A stretch of DNA of 64,000 nucleotides from Halarchaeum rubridurum (GTDB lineage Archaea; Halobacteriota; Halobacteria; Halobacteriales; Halobacteriaceae): the NCBI RefSeq assembly GCF_014647115.1, contig NZ_BMOO01000001.1:186001-250000 (forward strand), written 5' to 3'. The first letter of the stretch is position 1. Each line of letters begins with the position of its first letter. The notes beneath the pieces were generated by a model that was given only the letters and a program-made list of their open reading frames with translations, did not search any database and was not told the origin of the DNA. Below, one piece after another: positions 33,746-42,635 of this stretch. The position numbers and the translations under genes are program-made.

Positions 33746-35533
33746 ATGAGCGGCAAACCGGAGTCGAACCCGGACGAGACGGAGCCGTCTGTGCCCGACG
33801 GCGCGAGCGACGGGGTGGGCGAGAAACCCGCGAAGGACCCCGAGCTGCGCAGCACCGAAGTCACGGAGGGACCGGACCGCGCGCCCCACCGCGCGATGTT
33901 TCGCGCGATGGGGTACGACGACAAGGACCTCGCGTCGCCGATGATCGGCGTCGCCAACCCCGCGGCGGACATCACGCCGTGCAACGTCCACCTCGACGAC
34001 GTCGCGGACGCCGCGACCGTCGGCATCGACGAGGAGGGCGGGATGCCAATCGAGTTCGGCACCGTCACCGTCAGCGACGCCATCTCCATGGGGACCGAGG
34101 GGATGAAGGCCTCCCTCATCAGCCGCGAGGTCATCGCGGACTCCGTCGAGCTCGTCTCCTTCGCCGAGCGCATGGACGCGCTCGTCACCATCGGCGGCTG
34201 CGACAAGAACCTCCCCGGGATGATGATGGCCGCCATCCGCACCGACCTCCCGAGCGTCTTCCTCTATGGGGGCTCCATCATGCCCGGCCACCACGAGGGG
34301 CGCGAAATCACGGTCCAGAACGTCTTCGAGGGCGTCGGCAGCGTCGCCTCCGGCGACATGACCGAGGAGGAACTCGTCGAGATGGAGCACGAGGCCTGCC
34401 CGGGCGCGGGCTCCTGCGGCGGGATGTTCACCGCGAACACGATGGCCTCCATCAGCGAGACGCTCGGGCTCGCACCCCTCGGGTCGGCCTCCCCGCTCGC
34501 GGAGAGCGAGGAGCGCCTCGAAGTCGCCCGCGAGGCCGGAAAGGTCGCCCTCGACGCCGTCGAGAACGACCGCCGGCCGAGCGACATCCTCACGAAGGAG
34601 TCCTTCGAGAACGCCATCGCCGTGCAGGTCGCGCTCGGTGGCTCCACGAACGGCGTCCTCCACGTCCTCGCGCTCGCCGCCGAGGCCGGCGTCGAGCTCT
34701 CCATCGAGGAGTTCGACGAGATCAGCAAGCGCACGCCGAAGATCGCCAACCTCCAGCCCGGTGGCTCGCGCGTCATGAAGGACCTCCACGACGTCGGTGG
34801 CGTCCCGGTCGTCATCCGCCGCCTCCTCGAAGGTGGGTATCTCCACGGCGACGCGATGACCGTCACCGGGAACACCATCGCGGAGGAATTGGAGACGCTC
34901 GACCTCCCCGCCGACGAGGACATCGACGCGGACTTCCTCGCCACCACCGAGGACCCCTACCACGAGGAGGGCGCCATCAAGATTCTCACCGGAAACCTCG
35001 CGCCGGACGGCGGCGTCCTCAAGGTCACCGGCGAGGAGGGCTTCCACCACGAGGGGCCGGCGCGCGTCTTCGACAACGAGGAGGACGCGATGGCGTACGT
35101 GCAGGGCGGCGAAATCGAGTCCGGCGACGTCATCGTCATCCGCAACGAGGGCCCCCGCGGCGGCCCCGGGATGCGCGAGATGCTCGGCGTCACCGCCGCC
35201 GTCGTCGGCCAGGGCCACGAGGACGACGTCGCGCTCCTCACCGACGGGCGCTTCAGCGGCGCGACCCGCGGCCCGATGATCGGCCACATCGCTCCCGAAT
35301 CCGTCGTCGGCGGCCCCATCGCCGCCCTCGAGGACGGCGACACGGTGACCGTGGACGTCCGCGAGCGCGACCTCTCCGTCGACCTCACTGAGGAAGAACT
35401 CGACGCCCGCCTCGCCGACTACGAACGCCCCGAAATCCAGTACGAGGGGGGCTTCCTCCGCAAGTACGGCGACATGTTCGACTCCGCCGCGAACGGCGCG
35501 GTCACGAACCCCGCGGTCAAGCGCGACGACTGA
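33746..35533 (+). CDS. ilvD: Dihydroxy-acid dehydratase
   Basis: The 595-residue enzyme dehydrates dihydroxy acids in valine and isoleucine synthesis. The Fe-S ligands are present (GGCDKNLPG and [18 protein letters not shown]), and the C-terminal half shows [19 protein letters not shown]. The substrate region PCNVHL is intact near residue 80. The first 40 residues are a variable acidic/Pro-rich extension. The protein ends [12 protein letters not shown]. Remarkably, degenerate copies of the DNA encoding this ending occur twice more downstream, each with its own stop codon (see repeat entry). Confidence 0.96.
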   Translation: MSGKPESNPDETEPSVPDGASDGVGEKPAKDPELRSTEVTEGPDRAPHRAMFRAMGYDDKDLASPMIGVANPAADITPCNVHLDDVADAATVGIDEEGGMPIEFGTVTVSDAISMGTEGMKASLISREVIADSVELVSFAERMDALVTIGGCDKNLPGMMMAAIRTDLPSVFLYGGSIMPGHHEGREITVQNVFEGVGSVASGDMTEEELVEMEHEACPGAGSCGGMFTANTMASISETLGLAPLGSASPLAESEERLEVAREAGKVALDAVENDRRPSDILTKESFENAIAVQVALGGSTNGVLHVLALAAEAGVELSIEEFDEISKRTPKIANLQPGGSRVMKDLHDVGGVPVVIRRLLEGGYLHGDAMTVTGNTIAEELETLDLPADEDIDADFLATTEDPYHEEGAIKILTGNLAPDGGVLKVTGEEGFHHEGPARVFDNEEDAMAYVQGGEIESGDVIVIRNEGPRGGPGMREMLGVTAAVVGQGHEDDVALLTDGRFSGATRGPMIGHIAPESVVGGPIAALEDGDTVTVDVRERDLSVDLTEEELDARLADYERPEIQYEGGFLRKYGDMFDSAANGAVTNPAVKRDD

Positions 35534-35825
35534 CGACGCAGTCCCAGCGCGGCCCTCACCGGTCGAGCAGAGCGAGACCGGGCGGTTTTCTCCCGTGTTT
35601 TGCGAGGAGTGGTGCGCTACGCGCACCCGACGACGTAAAAGACGGAACTGGCGCGGTCACGAACCCGGCCGTGAAGCGCGACGACTGACTCGCTACCCCT
35701 CCACCGAGCGACGGAGTCGCTCGGGAGTTTTTCCCCCGTGTTTTTGGACCGAGTGGTCGGCGGAGCCGACCCGAGAGAGAAGAAGACGGGCGGTTCGACG
35801 AACCCGGCCGTGAAGCGCGACGAGT
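35506..35825 (+). repeat. Three tandem copies (two decayed) of the ilvD 3' end plus terminator-like sequence
   Basis: The sequence encoding TNPAVKRDD and the stop begins at 35506 in ilvD itself. It recurs almost exactly at 35661 and again at 35800. Each copy ends in a stop (TGA, TGA, TAG). Copies are spaced about 155 and 139 bases. Between them lie a short inverted repeat (CCGAGCGA ... TCGCTCGG) and T-rich tracts (GTTTTCTCCCGTGTTTTG, GTTTTTCCCCCGTGTTTTTG), resembling archaeal terminators. The simplest reading is tandem duplication of the gene end with its terminator, followed by decay. Confidence 0.85.
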
Positions 35826-36044
35826 AGACCACGAATATGCCCCACCGAGCGGCGCAGTCGCTCGGGCGCTTTTCTCCGCCACGAGACCGTCGGCCCTATT
35901 GCCACGCTCACATTCGCTCGCGTCGACCGTGTGTTGTGAGGGGCACGAACGCGACGCTCGTGGGTCGTGGGCTTCGAAGTCGGAGACGAAGCGGCGGCGT
36001 CCGACGACCCGTGGACGGTGGAACGTCCACCGTGCGCCGTCGCG
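35534..36044. other. Intergenic region downstream of ilvD
   Basis: The 511-base gap before the convergent solute-binding protein gene begins with the ilvD 3'-end repeats, which reach to about 35890. The remaining 150 bases are GC-rich with no gene signal. A short inverted repeat (GTGGACGGTGGAACGTCCAC) lies near 36010-36029. Short open frames here on either strand are by-products of the repeats. Confidence 0.7.
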
Positions 36045-37367
36045 TTACGTGTCGAAGGCGCCGACGAAGGCCTGTGCGGTCGCCTCCGCGGCCGAGTCGG
36101 TGAACTCGGAGTAGTGTTGGCTGACGGCGGTCTTGAGGTTGCTCAGGACCTCGGGGGTCGTCGCCAGGCCGTGCCCGGTGCTCGGCGGTTGGGCGGTGGA
36201 GTCCTGGAAGTCGCTGTACTGGTTGGTCTGGAACTCGCTGAACTCGTCCATCGGGACATCGCTACGCGGCGGAATCGAACCCTTGTGGGTGTTGAAGCGG
36301 ACCTGGGCGTCCGTGGTGCCGACGTAGGTGAGCCACTTCTCGGTGGCCGCCGGCGAGGGGTTGTTCGCCGGGTAGACCCACGAGTCCATGTTGATCGAGT
36401 AGAGCCCCTCCGTCCCGGGGAAGGTTATCTGGTCCCAGTCGGTGCCGTATTCGAAGTCGTCGGTGCCGGCGTACATGCCGGCGGCCCAGTCGCCCTGGTG
36501 GAAGAAGGCGGCCCCGCCGTCGATGATGAGGTTGTTGGCCTCCTGCCAGCCGACGGTGCCGGCGTCGGAGTTGAAGTACTCGCTGTAGGCGTTGATGGTC
36601 TTGAAGGCGTCCGCGATGGGACCGGTTTCGGCCTCGCCCGCCATGAACTCCTGGTAGGTGTCCCAGCCCGACTGACCCAGGTAGACGGCCGCCCAGAGGT
36701 CGATGGTCGTCCACGGCGCCTGCGTCGATTGAGCCATGCCGACGGCGTCGGTGTTCTCCTCGACCTGGGCGAGGGCGTCGGTGAGGTCGGCGGGGGTCTC
36801 GATGGCGGAGACGTCGACGCCGGCCGCCTCGACGACGGAGGGGTTGTAGAAGAGGTTGTTCATGCGGTGGATGTTCGTCGGCACCGCGACGTACGTGCCG
36901 TCCGGACGGGCCGCCTGTTGCGGGCCGGAGACGTACGCCTCCTTCATGTCGTTCTGACTCCAGACGGACTCCTCGATGTCCCCGAGCAGGCCGGCCTCGG
37001 TGAACTGGAGGAGGTTCTTCCCCGGCCAGTCAGCCCACGAACTCGATGGGTTGTCGTTGCCGAGCCGGACGTTGATACGCGTGTTCAGGCTCGTGTTCCC
37101 GCCGCCACCGATGGCCTTGTCGTTGACCGTGACGTCCGGGTACGCCTCCTCGAACCCCTCCAGCATGCTCTGGAAGGCGGCCTGCCCGTCGCCGCCCGTC
37201 CAACCGTGCAGGATTTCCAGCTCGTTCGACCCGCCGCTTCCGCCTTCGCCGTCCCCGCTCCCGCTCCCGCCGTTCGCACAGCCTGCCAGCGCCGCCACGC
37301 CCGTCGCGCCCGCCGCCGTCAGGTAGTGCCGCCGCGAAAGCGTCTTGTCGGTGTTGTCCTCTGTCAC
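36045..37367 (-). CDS. ABC-type sugar-binding lipoprotein, orphan
   Basis: The 440-residue protein has a twin-arginine signal (SRRHYLTAAGATGVAALAGC) with a lipobox ending at Cys30, then a Gly/Ser linker. The mature part is a family-1 extracellular solute-binding protein: LEILHGWTGGDGQAAFQSMLEGFEEAYPD, ADWPGKNLLQF, AAFFHQGDWAAGMY and MDSWVYPANN. These resemble glucose or disaccharide receptors of haloarchaea. It would hand sugar to a membrane permease, but no permease or ATPase gene is present on either side, so it must use a transporter encoded elsewhere or is a remnant of a split operon. Confidence 0.9.
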   Translation of the reverse strand: MTEDNTDKTLSRRHYLTAAGATGVAALAGCANGGSGSGDGEGGSGGSNELEILHGWTGGDGQAAFQSMLEGFEEAYPDVTVNDKAIGGGGNTSLNTRINVRLGNDNPSSSWADWPGKNLLQFTEAGLLGDIEESVWSQNDMKEAYVSGPQQAARPDGTYVAVPTNIHRMNNLFYNPSVVEAAGVDVSAIETPADLTDALAQVEENTDAVGMAQSTQAPWTTIDLWAAVYLGQSGWDTYQEFMAGEAETGPIADAFKTINAYSEYFNSDAGTVGWQEANNLIIDGGAAFFHQGDWAAGMYAGTDDFEYGTDWDQITFPGTEGLYSINMDSWVYPANNPSPAATEKWLTYVGTTDAQVRFNTHKGSIPPRSDVPMDEFSEFQTNQYSDFQDSTAQPPSTGHGLATTPEVLSNLKTAVSQHYSEFTDSAAEATAQAFVGAFDT

Positions 37368-37762
37368 GTCTACGTCACCGTCACCGACCCATCCGTAAAA
37401 CTATTATTATACATAATTGTTAAAGCTCGCACGATGTTGCTGACTAATCAGGCAGTAAGTATAAGCCGGCGGGGGGAGAACACCGAGACAGAGCCGACAC
37501 GGACCAATACGGTGAGACTCCGGGAGTGGCCGTGGGATCGCCCGCTCCGGACCGTGTACTGCGTGTTCGCTGGTGGCGGAGCCGCCCGGATCGGTCCCCC
37601 GGACCCGTCATCGGCGTGTTTTGAAGCGGCGTCGAGTGCGAGCGACGGCGCACGTCGCCACTATATTACGACATCGAGAGTATCGAAATTGCGTTGTAGA
37701 GCGTGCAAAATGAGAAGCTAATGCTCCTACCGGTACTTGTGTAGAAGCAACGAAAGTGGGAG
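37368..37762. other. Intergenic region between solute-binding protein gene and tRNA-Pro
   Basis: This 395-base gap includes the AT-rich promoter at 37401-37414, a further A/T-rich stretch to about 37470 and another at 37658-37735. The middle part is GC-rich. No open frame has a plausible start or composition, and I saw no copy of the tRNA 3' end that would mark an integration site. Confidence 0.6.
37401..37414 (-). promoter_or_regulatory. TATA element of the solute-binding protein gene
   Basis: CTATTATTATACAT (plus strand) is centred about 41 bases before the ATG at 37367, giving a short untranslated leader. It is the most AT-rich site in the area. Confidence 0.6.
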
Positions 37763-37835
37763 TGGGACCGTTGAGATTCGAACTCAAGTCCGACGGACCC
37801 CATCCGCCGAGGATACCAAGCTACCCCACGGCCCC
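37763..37835 (-). tRNA. tRNA-Pro (GGG)
   Basis: The 73-base minus-strand sequence folds as a tRNA. The acceptor stem is GGGGCCG/CGGTCCC with one G-T pair, the T arm is TTGAG-TTCGAAT-CTCAA, and the anticodon stem GGCGG/CCGTC holds the loop ATGGGGT, so the anticodon is GGG. No intron is needed and the CCA is not encoded. It lies 95 bases after cbf5 on the same strand, with its own TATA-like element upstream. Confidence 0.93.
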
Positions 37836-37860
37836 GCACTCGGGAGGAAGCGGGTGCCAG

Positions 37861-37868
37861 CATTAAGG
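37861..37868 (-). promoter_or_regulatory. TATA-like element of tRNA-Pro
   Basis: CATTAAGG (plus strand; CCTTAATG on the coding strand) lies about 29 bases upstream of the mature tRNA 5' end, which is a normal distance for archaeal tRNA promoters. Confidence 0.45.
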
Positions 37869-37930
37869 CCTTCGTTTCGATGACGACGCGTGTCGGCGAG
37901 ACCGCCGTCGCGTCCGATGACCCTCCGCCG

Positions 37931-38806
37931 TCAGACGAGGACGCGTTCGAGCGAGACGACCTCCCCGGAGTCGGCGTCGGGGTCACCGACGAGACGGCCG
38001 AGACAGACGACCGCACCGTTGGGCGTGTAGCAGGCGACGAGCGCACCGTCGGTCGCGTCCTCGGCGTCGATGACGCCCGGTGCGAACACGGGCGCGCCGT
38101 CGGCGACGCTGTCGGCGGCCGAGGGGGCGATGGTGACGGACGGGAGGTGAGTGAGTGCCGTCTCGGCGGGCGCGAGGACGTCGCGGAGCCACGTCTCGTC
38201 GTCACGTTCGCGCCACTCGGCGAGCGCGTCCGCGAGGTCGTGGAGGGTGGCGAGGTCGGCGTCGTCGAACGGCCCGGTCGCGGTCCGGCGGAGGTCGCCC
38301 ATGTGCGCGCCGGTGCCGAGCGCGAGCCCGAGGTCGTGACAGAGTTTGCGGACGTAGGTCCCGCTCTCACAGCGGATACGGACGAGGACCTGCCGGCGGT
38401 CCTCGGAGAGTTCGAGGCGGTCGAGGGCGTACACCTCGCGGACGCGCAGGCGGCGCGCGACGGCGCTCTTGCGCGGGGGTTTCTGGTACAGCGGGCCCTC
38501 GAACTCGGCGAGGACCGTGTCGAGGTCCGTCGGCGCGCGGGCGTGGAGTTCGAGGACGGCGACGTACTCCTTCGGCCCTTCGAGGAGCGCGGGCGCGAGG
38601 CGTGTCGCCGTCCCGGTCAGGACGGGGAGACAGCCCGTGACCTTCGGGTCGAGCGTTCCGGCGTGGGCGGCCTTCTCCACGTCGACCATGTCGCGAATCC
38701 ACGCCGAGACCTGGTGGGCGGAGGGGCCCGGCGGTTTGTCGAGGTTCACCACGCCGAACTCGCGGAGGGCGTCGACGTCGCGCTCCTCGGGGGCCACGCG
38801 GCGCAT
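37931..38806 (-). CDS. cbf5: tRNA/rRNA pseudouridine synthase Cbf5 (TruB family)
   Basis: The 291-residue protein is the catalytic subunit of H/ACA ribonucleoproteins and can also modify tRNA position 55. The catalytic aspartate is in AHAGTLDPKVTGCLPV. Other family marks are GVVNLDKPPGPSAHQVSAWI, YQKPPRKSAVARRLR and ESGTYVRKLCHDLG. The C-terminal 80 residues form the PUA domain. It is somewhat shorter than non-halophile homologues at the C-terminus. Its start abuts the cmk stop with no gap, as in many archaea. Confidence 0.95.
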   Translation of the reverse strand: MRRVAPEERDVDALREFGVVNLDKPPGPSAHQVSAWIRDMVDVEKAAHAGTLDPKVTGCLPVLTGTATRLAPALLEGPKEYVAVLELHARAPTDLDTVLAEFEGPLYQKPPRKSAVARRLRVREVYALDRLELSEDRRQVLVRIRCESGTYVRKLCHDLGLALGTGAHMGDLRRTATGPFDDADLATLHDLADALAEWRERDDETWLRDVLAPAETALTHLPSVTIAPSAADSVADGAPVFAPGVIDAEDATDGALVACYTPNGAVVCLGRLVGDPDADSGEVVSLERVLV

Positions 38807-39385
38807 TTAGAACTCGTAGCGGACGTCGTCGATTGGCGTCGGCCCCTCGTCCTGCGACGGGACGTACGCGTCGACGGCGTAGAGGACGATGTCCGTCACC
38901 TCCTCCGGACCCCAGCGTGCCGTGTTCACGGAGAGGTCGTAGATAGTGAGGTCGTCGAAGTCGACGTCGTAGTACTCCGCGTAGCGCGCGTTCTCCGAGG
39001 CCTCGCGCTTCTCCGTCTCCTTGCGCGCCGCGGCGGGCGTCTTCCCCTCACGTTCGGCGATTCGGCGACAGCGCGTGCCGAGCGGGGCGTCGAGCCAAAT
39101 CTTGATGTCGGCGTACTCGCCGGCCATCCAGCCCGCGAGGCGGGATTCGAGGACGACGTCGTCGCGTTCGCGCGCCGTCTCGCGCAGCTGTTCGTCGAGT
39201 TCCTTGTCGATCTGCGGGTCCTCTTCGGCGAGCTCGTTGAACTCCTCAAGGGTCAGCCCGCGCTCGTCGGCGAGCCCGCGGAAGATGTCCCCACCGGAGA
39301 TGTGCTCGTAGCCGAGGTGGTCCGCGAGCGTGGACGCCACCGTGGACTTCCCGCTGCCCGGCGGCCCGGAGATCGTGACCAGCAT
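38807..39385 (-). CDS. cmk: Cytidylate kinase
   Basis: The 192-residue archaeal-type CMP kinase has the P-loop [13 protein letters not shown] and [11 protein letters not shown] for the nucleotide monophosphate site. [25 protein letters not shown] and a basic lid ([17 protein letters not shown]) follow. It phosphorylates CMP and dCMP. The gene lies between the DUF106 membrane protein and cbf5, the standard archaeal order, and shares its terminus with the cbf5 start. Confidence 0.94.
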   Translation of the reverse strand: MLVTISGPPGSGKSTVASTLADHLGYEHISGGDIFRGLADERGLTLEEFNELAEEDPQIDKELDEQLRETARERDDVVLESRLAGWMAGEYADIKIWLDAPLGTRCRRIAEREGKTPAAARKETEKREASENARYAEYYDVDFDDLTIYDLSVNTARWGPEEVTDIVLYAVDAYVPSQDEGPTPIDDVRYEF

Positions 39386-39457
39386 ACGTCGAAATAGTGG
39401 GGGCCGGAAAAGACGTTTTTGGGACGCGACGCCGTGTGCGACGGCGTTACACCCCGA

Positions 39458-40348
39458 TCAGGTCGGCGTCGTCTGGATGCCCAGTCCCTTGCGGACGATC
39501 TGGCTGAACCCCATCGAGCAGAGGAAGTACCAGACGATCCACGCCGGCATGAACCCCGCGATGGTGTCCTTGAGGTGGGTGTGGCCGACGAGCGGGAGGA
39601 TGAGCTCCACGCCCCGGTCTATCTGCCCGAGCTTCCAGTACATCCAGAGGAAGACCGGAATGGTGAGGAGCATGATCCAGACCATCGGGCGGAACTGCAT
39701 CTTGAACATCCCGAGCTGGTCGCCCATCGCCTCCATCTGCTCCTTCTGGATGCGATCGAGCGCCTCCTCGTCGCCACGCTCGCGCGCCGCCTTCTGGCGC
39801 TCCTGGATGTCCTGCATCCGCTCTTGGTAGACGGACATCTTGTCGAAGTCCATCAGGTTCGCCTGGATGATCGACGTCCAGAATCCCGTACAGACGGCGA
39901 GCACCATCACGACGACGAAGAACGGCAACAGCCCGTTCAGCGGGCCGAGCACGACGTCGATTGCGGGCCCGACCGTCCGCCGGATCGGGTGGTAGTAGTA
40001 GCCGGTCATCATGACGAGCGAGAGGACGCCGGCAGCCTTGTCGTACGTCGTCCACGAGCTCTCCTCGTCGTCCGGGAGCTCGACGTCACTCCCGCCCTCG
40101 TAGGCGGGTTCGTCGTCGCCCGTGAGTCCCTCGCGGACGGCGTCGGGGTCGGCGAGGCGGAAGCCGTCGCCGGCCTCCTCCAAGACCCCCTTCTCGATGA
40201 GGCGACCCCACTGACCGCTCGTCAGCGACTCGTTGACGTCGCGCCACTCCACGGTCTCGTCCTCGTGTTCGAGGAGGGCCGTGATGGCGTCGCGCATCTC
40301 GGGGTCCTCGGCGACGAGGTCCCGCACTTTCTCCGCGGTCCGTGCCAT
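39458..40348 (-). CDS. DUF106 membrane insertase-like protein (Oxa1/YidC superfamily) with N-terminal winged-helix-like domain
   Basis: The 296-residue protein has three main hydrophobic helices after residue 105 (LPFFVVVMVLAVCTGFW, MVWIMLLTIPVFLWMYW, WIVWYFLCSMGFSQIV). A charged coiled-coil (MQDIQERQKAARERGDEEALDRIQKEQM) separates the first two. This is the architecture of DUF106 proteins, archaeal relatives of YidC, Get1 and EMC3 that assist membrane protein insertion. Residues 1-75 are soluble and look like a winged helix (EMRDAITALLEH, WGRLIEKGVLEEAGDGF), an addition I do not expect in the core family. The gene is downstream of secY and adk. Confidence 0.9.
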   Translation of the reverse strand: MARTAEKVRDLVAEDPEMRDAITALLEHEDETVEWRDVNESLTSGQWGRLIEKGVLEEAGDGFRLADPDAVREGLTGDDEPAYEGGSDVELPDDEESSWTTYDKAAGVLSLVMMTGYYYHPIRRTVGPAIDVVLGPLNGLLPFFVVVMVLAVCTGFWTSIIQANLMDFDKMSVYQERMQDIQERQKAARERGDEEALDRIQKEQMEAMGDQLGMFKMQFRPMVWIMLLTIPVFLWMYWKLGQIDRGVELILPLVGHTHLKDTIAGFMPAWIVWYFLCSMGFSQIVRKGLGIQTTPT

Positions 40349-40383
40349 GCTACGTACCTCCGACGGGGGCGTTCATCAACCTT

Positions 40384-41019
40384 TTACTCCGCGCGTTCGT
40401 CGACGGCGGCCTTCACGTCCGCCCAGACGTCGTCGGGCGTCTGCTCGCCGTCGATTTCGACGAACGCGTCGGTACCCCGGTAGTGTTCGATGACGTCCTC
40501 GGTGTTCTCCCGATAGGTCTCCAGGCGGTCGCGCACCGTCTCCTCGGTGTCGTCGTCGCGCTGGACGAGGTCCGCGCCACACTCGTCGCAGACGCCCTCC
40601 TCCGCGGGCGGGTTGAACTCGACGTGATAGCTCGCACCGCACTCCGGGCAGACACGACGGCCGGTGAGCCGGTCGACGAGCTCCTCCTCGGAGACGTCGA
40701 GGTAGAGGACGACGTCGAGGTCGGTCGCGTCCGCGAGGAACTCGACCTGGCTCTCGTTGCGCGGGTAGCCATCGAGGACGAAGCCGTCCGCCTCCTCCAG
40801 GGCCGCCGCGACGATCTCGTTGACGAGCGGGTCCGGGACGAGGTCGCCCGCGTCCATGTACTCGGCGGGCGTCCCGTACTCGGTCTCCATGTGTTTGTTC
40901 GCGCGCAGCGCGTCGCCCGTCGTGACGTGCTCGATGTCGTAGGCCTCACAGAGGCGCTTCGACTGCGTGCCCTTGCCGGCTCCGGGCGCGCCCAAGATCA
41001 GGATGCGCGGGTCACTCAT
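40384..41019 (-). CDS. adk: Adenylate kinase with zinc lid
   Basis: From ATG 41019 the enzyme has 211 residues and begins [23 protein letters not shown] with a perfect P-loop. [13 protein letters not shown] is the AMP-binding signature. The lid carries four cysteines (CPECGASY and CDECGADL) that bind zinc. It interconverts ATP, ADP and AMP. The upstream in-frame codons are Arg-rich and not conserved. A 134-base gap separates it from secY, the largest break in the cluster, so an internal promoter or processing site may exist there. Confidence 0.95.
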   Translation of the reverse strand: MSDPRILILGAPGAGKGTQSKRLCEAYDIEHVTTGDALRANKHMETEYGTPAEYMDAGDLVPDPLVNEIVAAALEEADGFVLDGYPRNESQVEFLADATDLDVVLYLDVSEEELVDRLTGRRVCPECGASYHVEFNPPAEEGVCDECGADLVQRDDDTEETVRDRLETYRENTEDVIEHYRGTDAFVEIDGEQTPDDVWADVKAAVDERAE

Positions 41020-41153
41020 GACACGCCGTTCACCCTCCCGGGATAAATGTCTGCGGAAACGCGCTCGACGGTACCGACGAGCGAAGCGCGACACCGTCGG
41101 CTACGCGGGGTGGGGGACGGCGGAGGGAAAACGGCGGGGGGAGCAGCGGGTCG

Positions 41154-42632
41154 CTATTCGTTGCCGAACATCTGGCGCATCATCGGGTGCATCTCCATGA
41201 GCTGCTCCTCTGCGATCTCCTCGTACAGCTTGTACGTGATGGAGATCGTAAGCAGCAGCCCCGTCCCGGAGACGCCACCGATGGTACCCATCATGTTGGC
41301 GACGACGGCGAGGAGGCCGACGAGCGCGCCGCCGATCACGGTGACCTGCGGGATGTAGCGCTCCATGACCTTCTCGATGACCCCGACGTTCTGCCGGAAG
41401 CCCGGAATCTGCATCCCGGAGTTCTGAATCTGCTTCGCCGTCGCCTCCGGGCCCATGTCCGCCGTCTCGACCCAGAAGATGGCGAAGATGCCACCCCCGA
41501 TGACCATGAAGGTCAGGTCGATGGCGACCCGGAGGAGCACCTGCCACGGTTCGGCGCCGCCCACCCCGGCGACCCACCACATCCAGTCGGAGGGACTGTG
41601 GATGGGCGCGAGGTAGTAGAACAGGCCACCGGCGACCTGCAGGCCGGCCTGTTCCGACACGGTGTAGACGCCGAGCCAGTTGGGCATCCCGGCCTCACCG
41701 AGCCATCCGCGGAGTATCCGGCCGAGGAACTGGATGTTCGCCTGCAGGGCGCGCACCAAGATCATCGGCAGGACGCTCGCGTAGATGAGCTTCACGGGGA
41801 AGCGACCGCGGGCGCCCTTCACGCGGGCGTGGCTGAGCGGAATCTCGACGCGGACCGACTCCGCGTACACGACGACCGCGTAGATGAGCAGCGTCGTGAT
41901 GATGGGGAGGAGCCCGACCGTCGAGTTGAACAGCAGCGAGCTCGCGGTGACGTTCTCGATGTTCCCGAGCACGACGTTGATCCAGAAGGGGAGGACACCC
42001 ATGCTGCCCGTCCCGGCACCGGTCCAGTAGAGCAGACCGATGATGAGCTGCTGGGAGACCCCGGCCACGATGAAGAGGCCGATACCGGACCCGACGCCCC
42101 ACTTCGAGACGACCTCGTCCATGTAGAGGATGAGGACGCCGCCGACGAATATCTGCGCGAAGATTATCCACTTCACGCCGAAGACGCCGATCCCGAGCGC
42201 GGACGCGAGCGCGGTGTCCGCCGGGAGGAAGCCACCGAGGAACACCATCGGGAGGCCCGTCAGGCAGATCATCACGAGCACCAGCAGCTTCTGGAGGCCC
42301 TGATAGATCGCCTGGTCGCGCGGGTCGTCGGTGTCCAAGCCGAGCAGGTTCGCCCCACCGAGCAACTGGAGGACGATACTCGCCGTGACGATGGGCCCGA
42401 TCCCCAACTGGAGGACGGAGCCCTGACCGCCGGCGAGCAGACTGCGGAACTGCCCGAACAGGTCGGTCGCGTTCTGCCCGAGCCCCCAGAGGGCGACGTT
42501 CGTCAGGAAGAAGTACACCACCAGGATGAACGCCGTCCACGCCATCTTGCGCTTGAAGGGCACGTGGCCCTCCGGGCGCGAGACGGTCGGCATCCGGGTG
42601 AGGTACGGCTCGGCGGCTTCCTTCCAGCCCAT
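41154..42632 (-). CDS. secY: Preprotein translocase subunit SecY
   Basis: The 492-residue protein is the channel of the Sec translocon, with ten predicted membrane helices. It starts MGWKEAAEPYLTRMPTVSRPEGHVPFKRKM. Helix 2a plug and helix 2 show GIGPIVTASIVLQLLGGA; the cytosolic loop before helix 7 has RVEIPLSHARVKGARGRFPVKLIYAS, and the C-terminal half contains GIFAIFWVE. It is coupled to uL15 (three-base gap), the arrangement found throughout archaea and bacteria. Confidence 0.97.
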   Translation of the reverse strand: MGWKEAAEPYLTRMPTVSRPEGHVPFKRKMAWTAFILVVYFFLTNVALWGLGQNATDLFGQFRSLLAGGQGSVLQLGIGPIVTASIVLQLLGGANLLGLDTDDPRDQAIYQGLQKLLVLVMICLTGLPMVFLGGFLPADTALASALGIGVFGVKWIIFAQIFVGGVLILYMDEVVSKWGVGSGIGLFIVAGVSQQLIIGLLYWTGAGTGSMGVLPFWINVVLGNIENVTASSLLFNSTVGLLPIITTLLIYAVVVYAESVRVEIPLSHARVKGARGRFPVKLIYASVLPMILVRALQANIQFLGRILRGWLGEAGMPNWLGVYTVSEQAGLQVAGGLFYYLAPIHSPSDWMWWVAGVGGAEPWQVLLRVAIDLTFMVIGGGIFAIFWVETADMGPEATAKQIQNSGMQIPGFRQNVGVIEKVMERYIPQVTVIGGALVGLLAVVANMMGTIGGVSGTGLLLTISITYKLYEEIAEEQLMEMHPMMRQMFGNE

Positions 42633-42635
42633 CTA

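Noticed and set aside
35534-35911. Short open frames on the minus strand after ilvD (60-110 codons)
   Set aside because: They are products of the ilvD 3'-end repeats read on the opposite strand and share the same residues only because the DNA is repeated.
37444-37653. A 69-codon minus-strand frame between the solute-binding gene and tRNA-Pro
   Set aside because: The predicted peptide is Arg/Ser/Pro-rich without pattern, and no promoter precedes it.
37763-37835. tRNA-Pro as an integration site for the 35.5-37.8 kb segment
   Set aside because: I looked for a copy of the tRNA 3' end between 35500 and 37762 and found none; no integrase gene is present.
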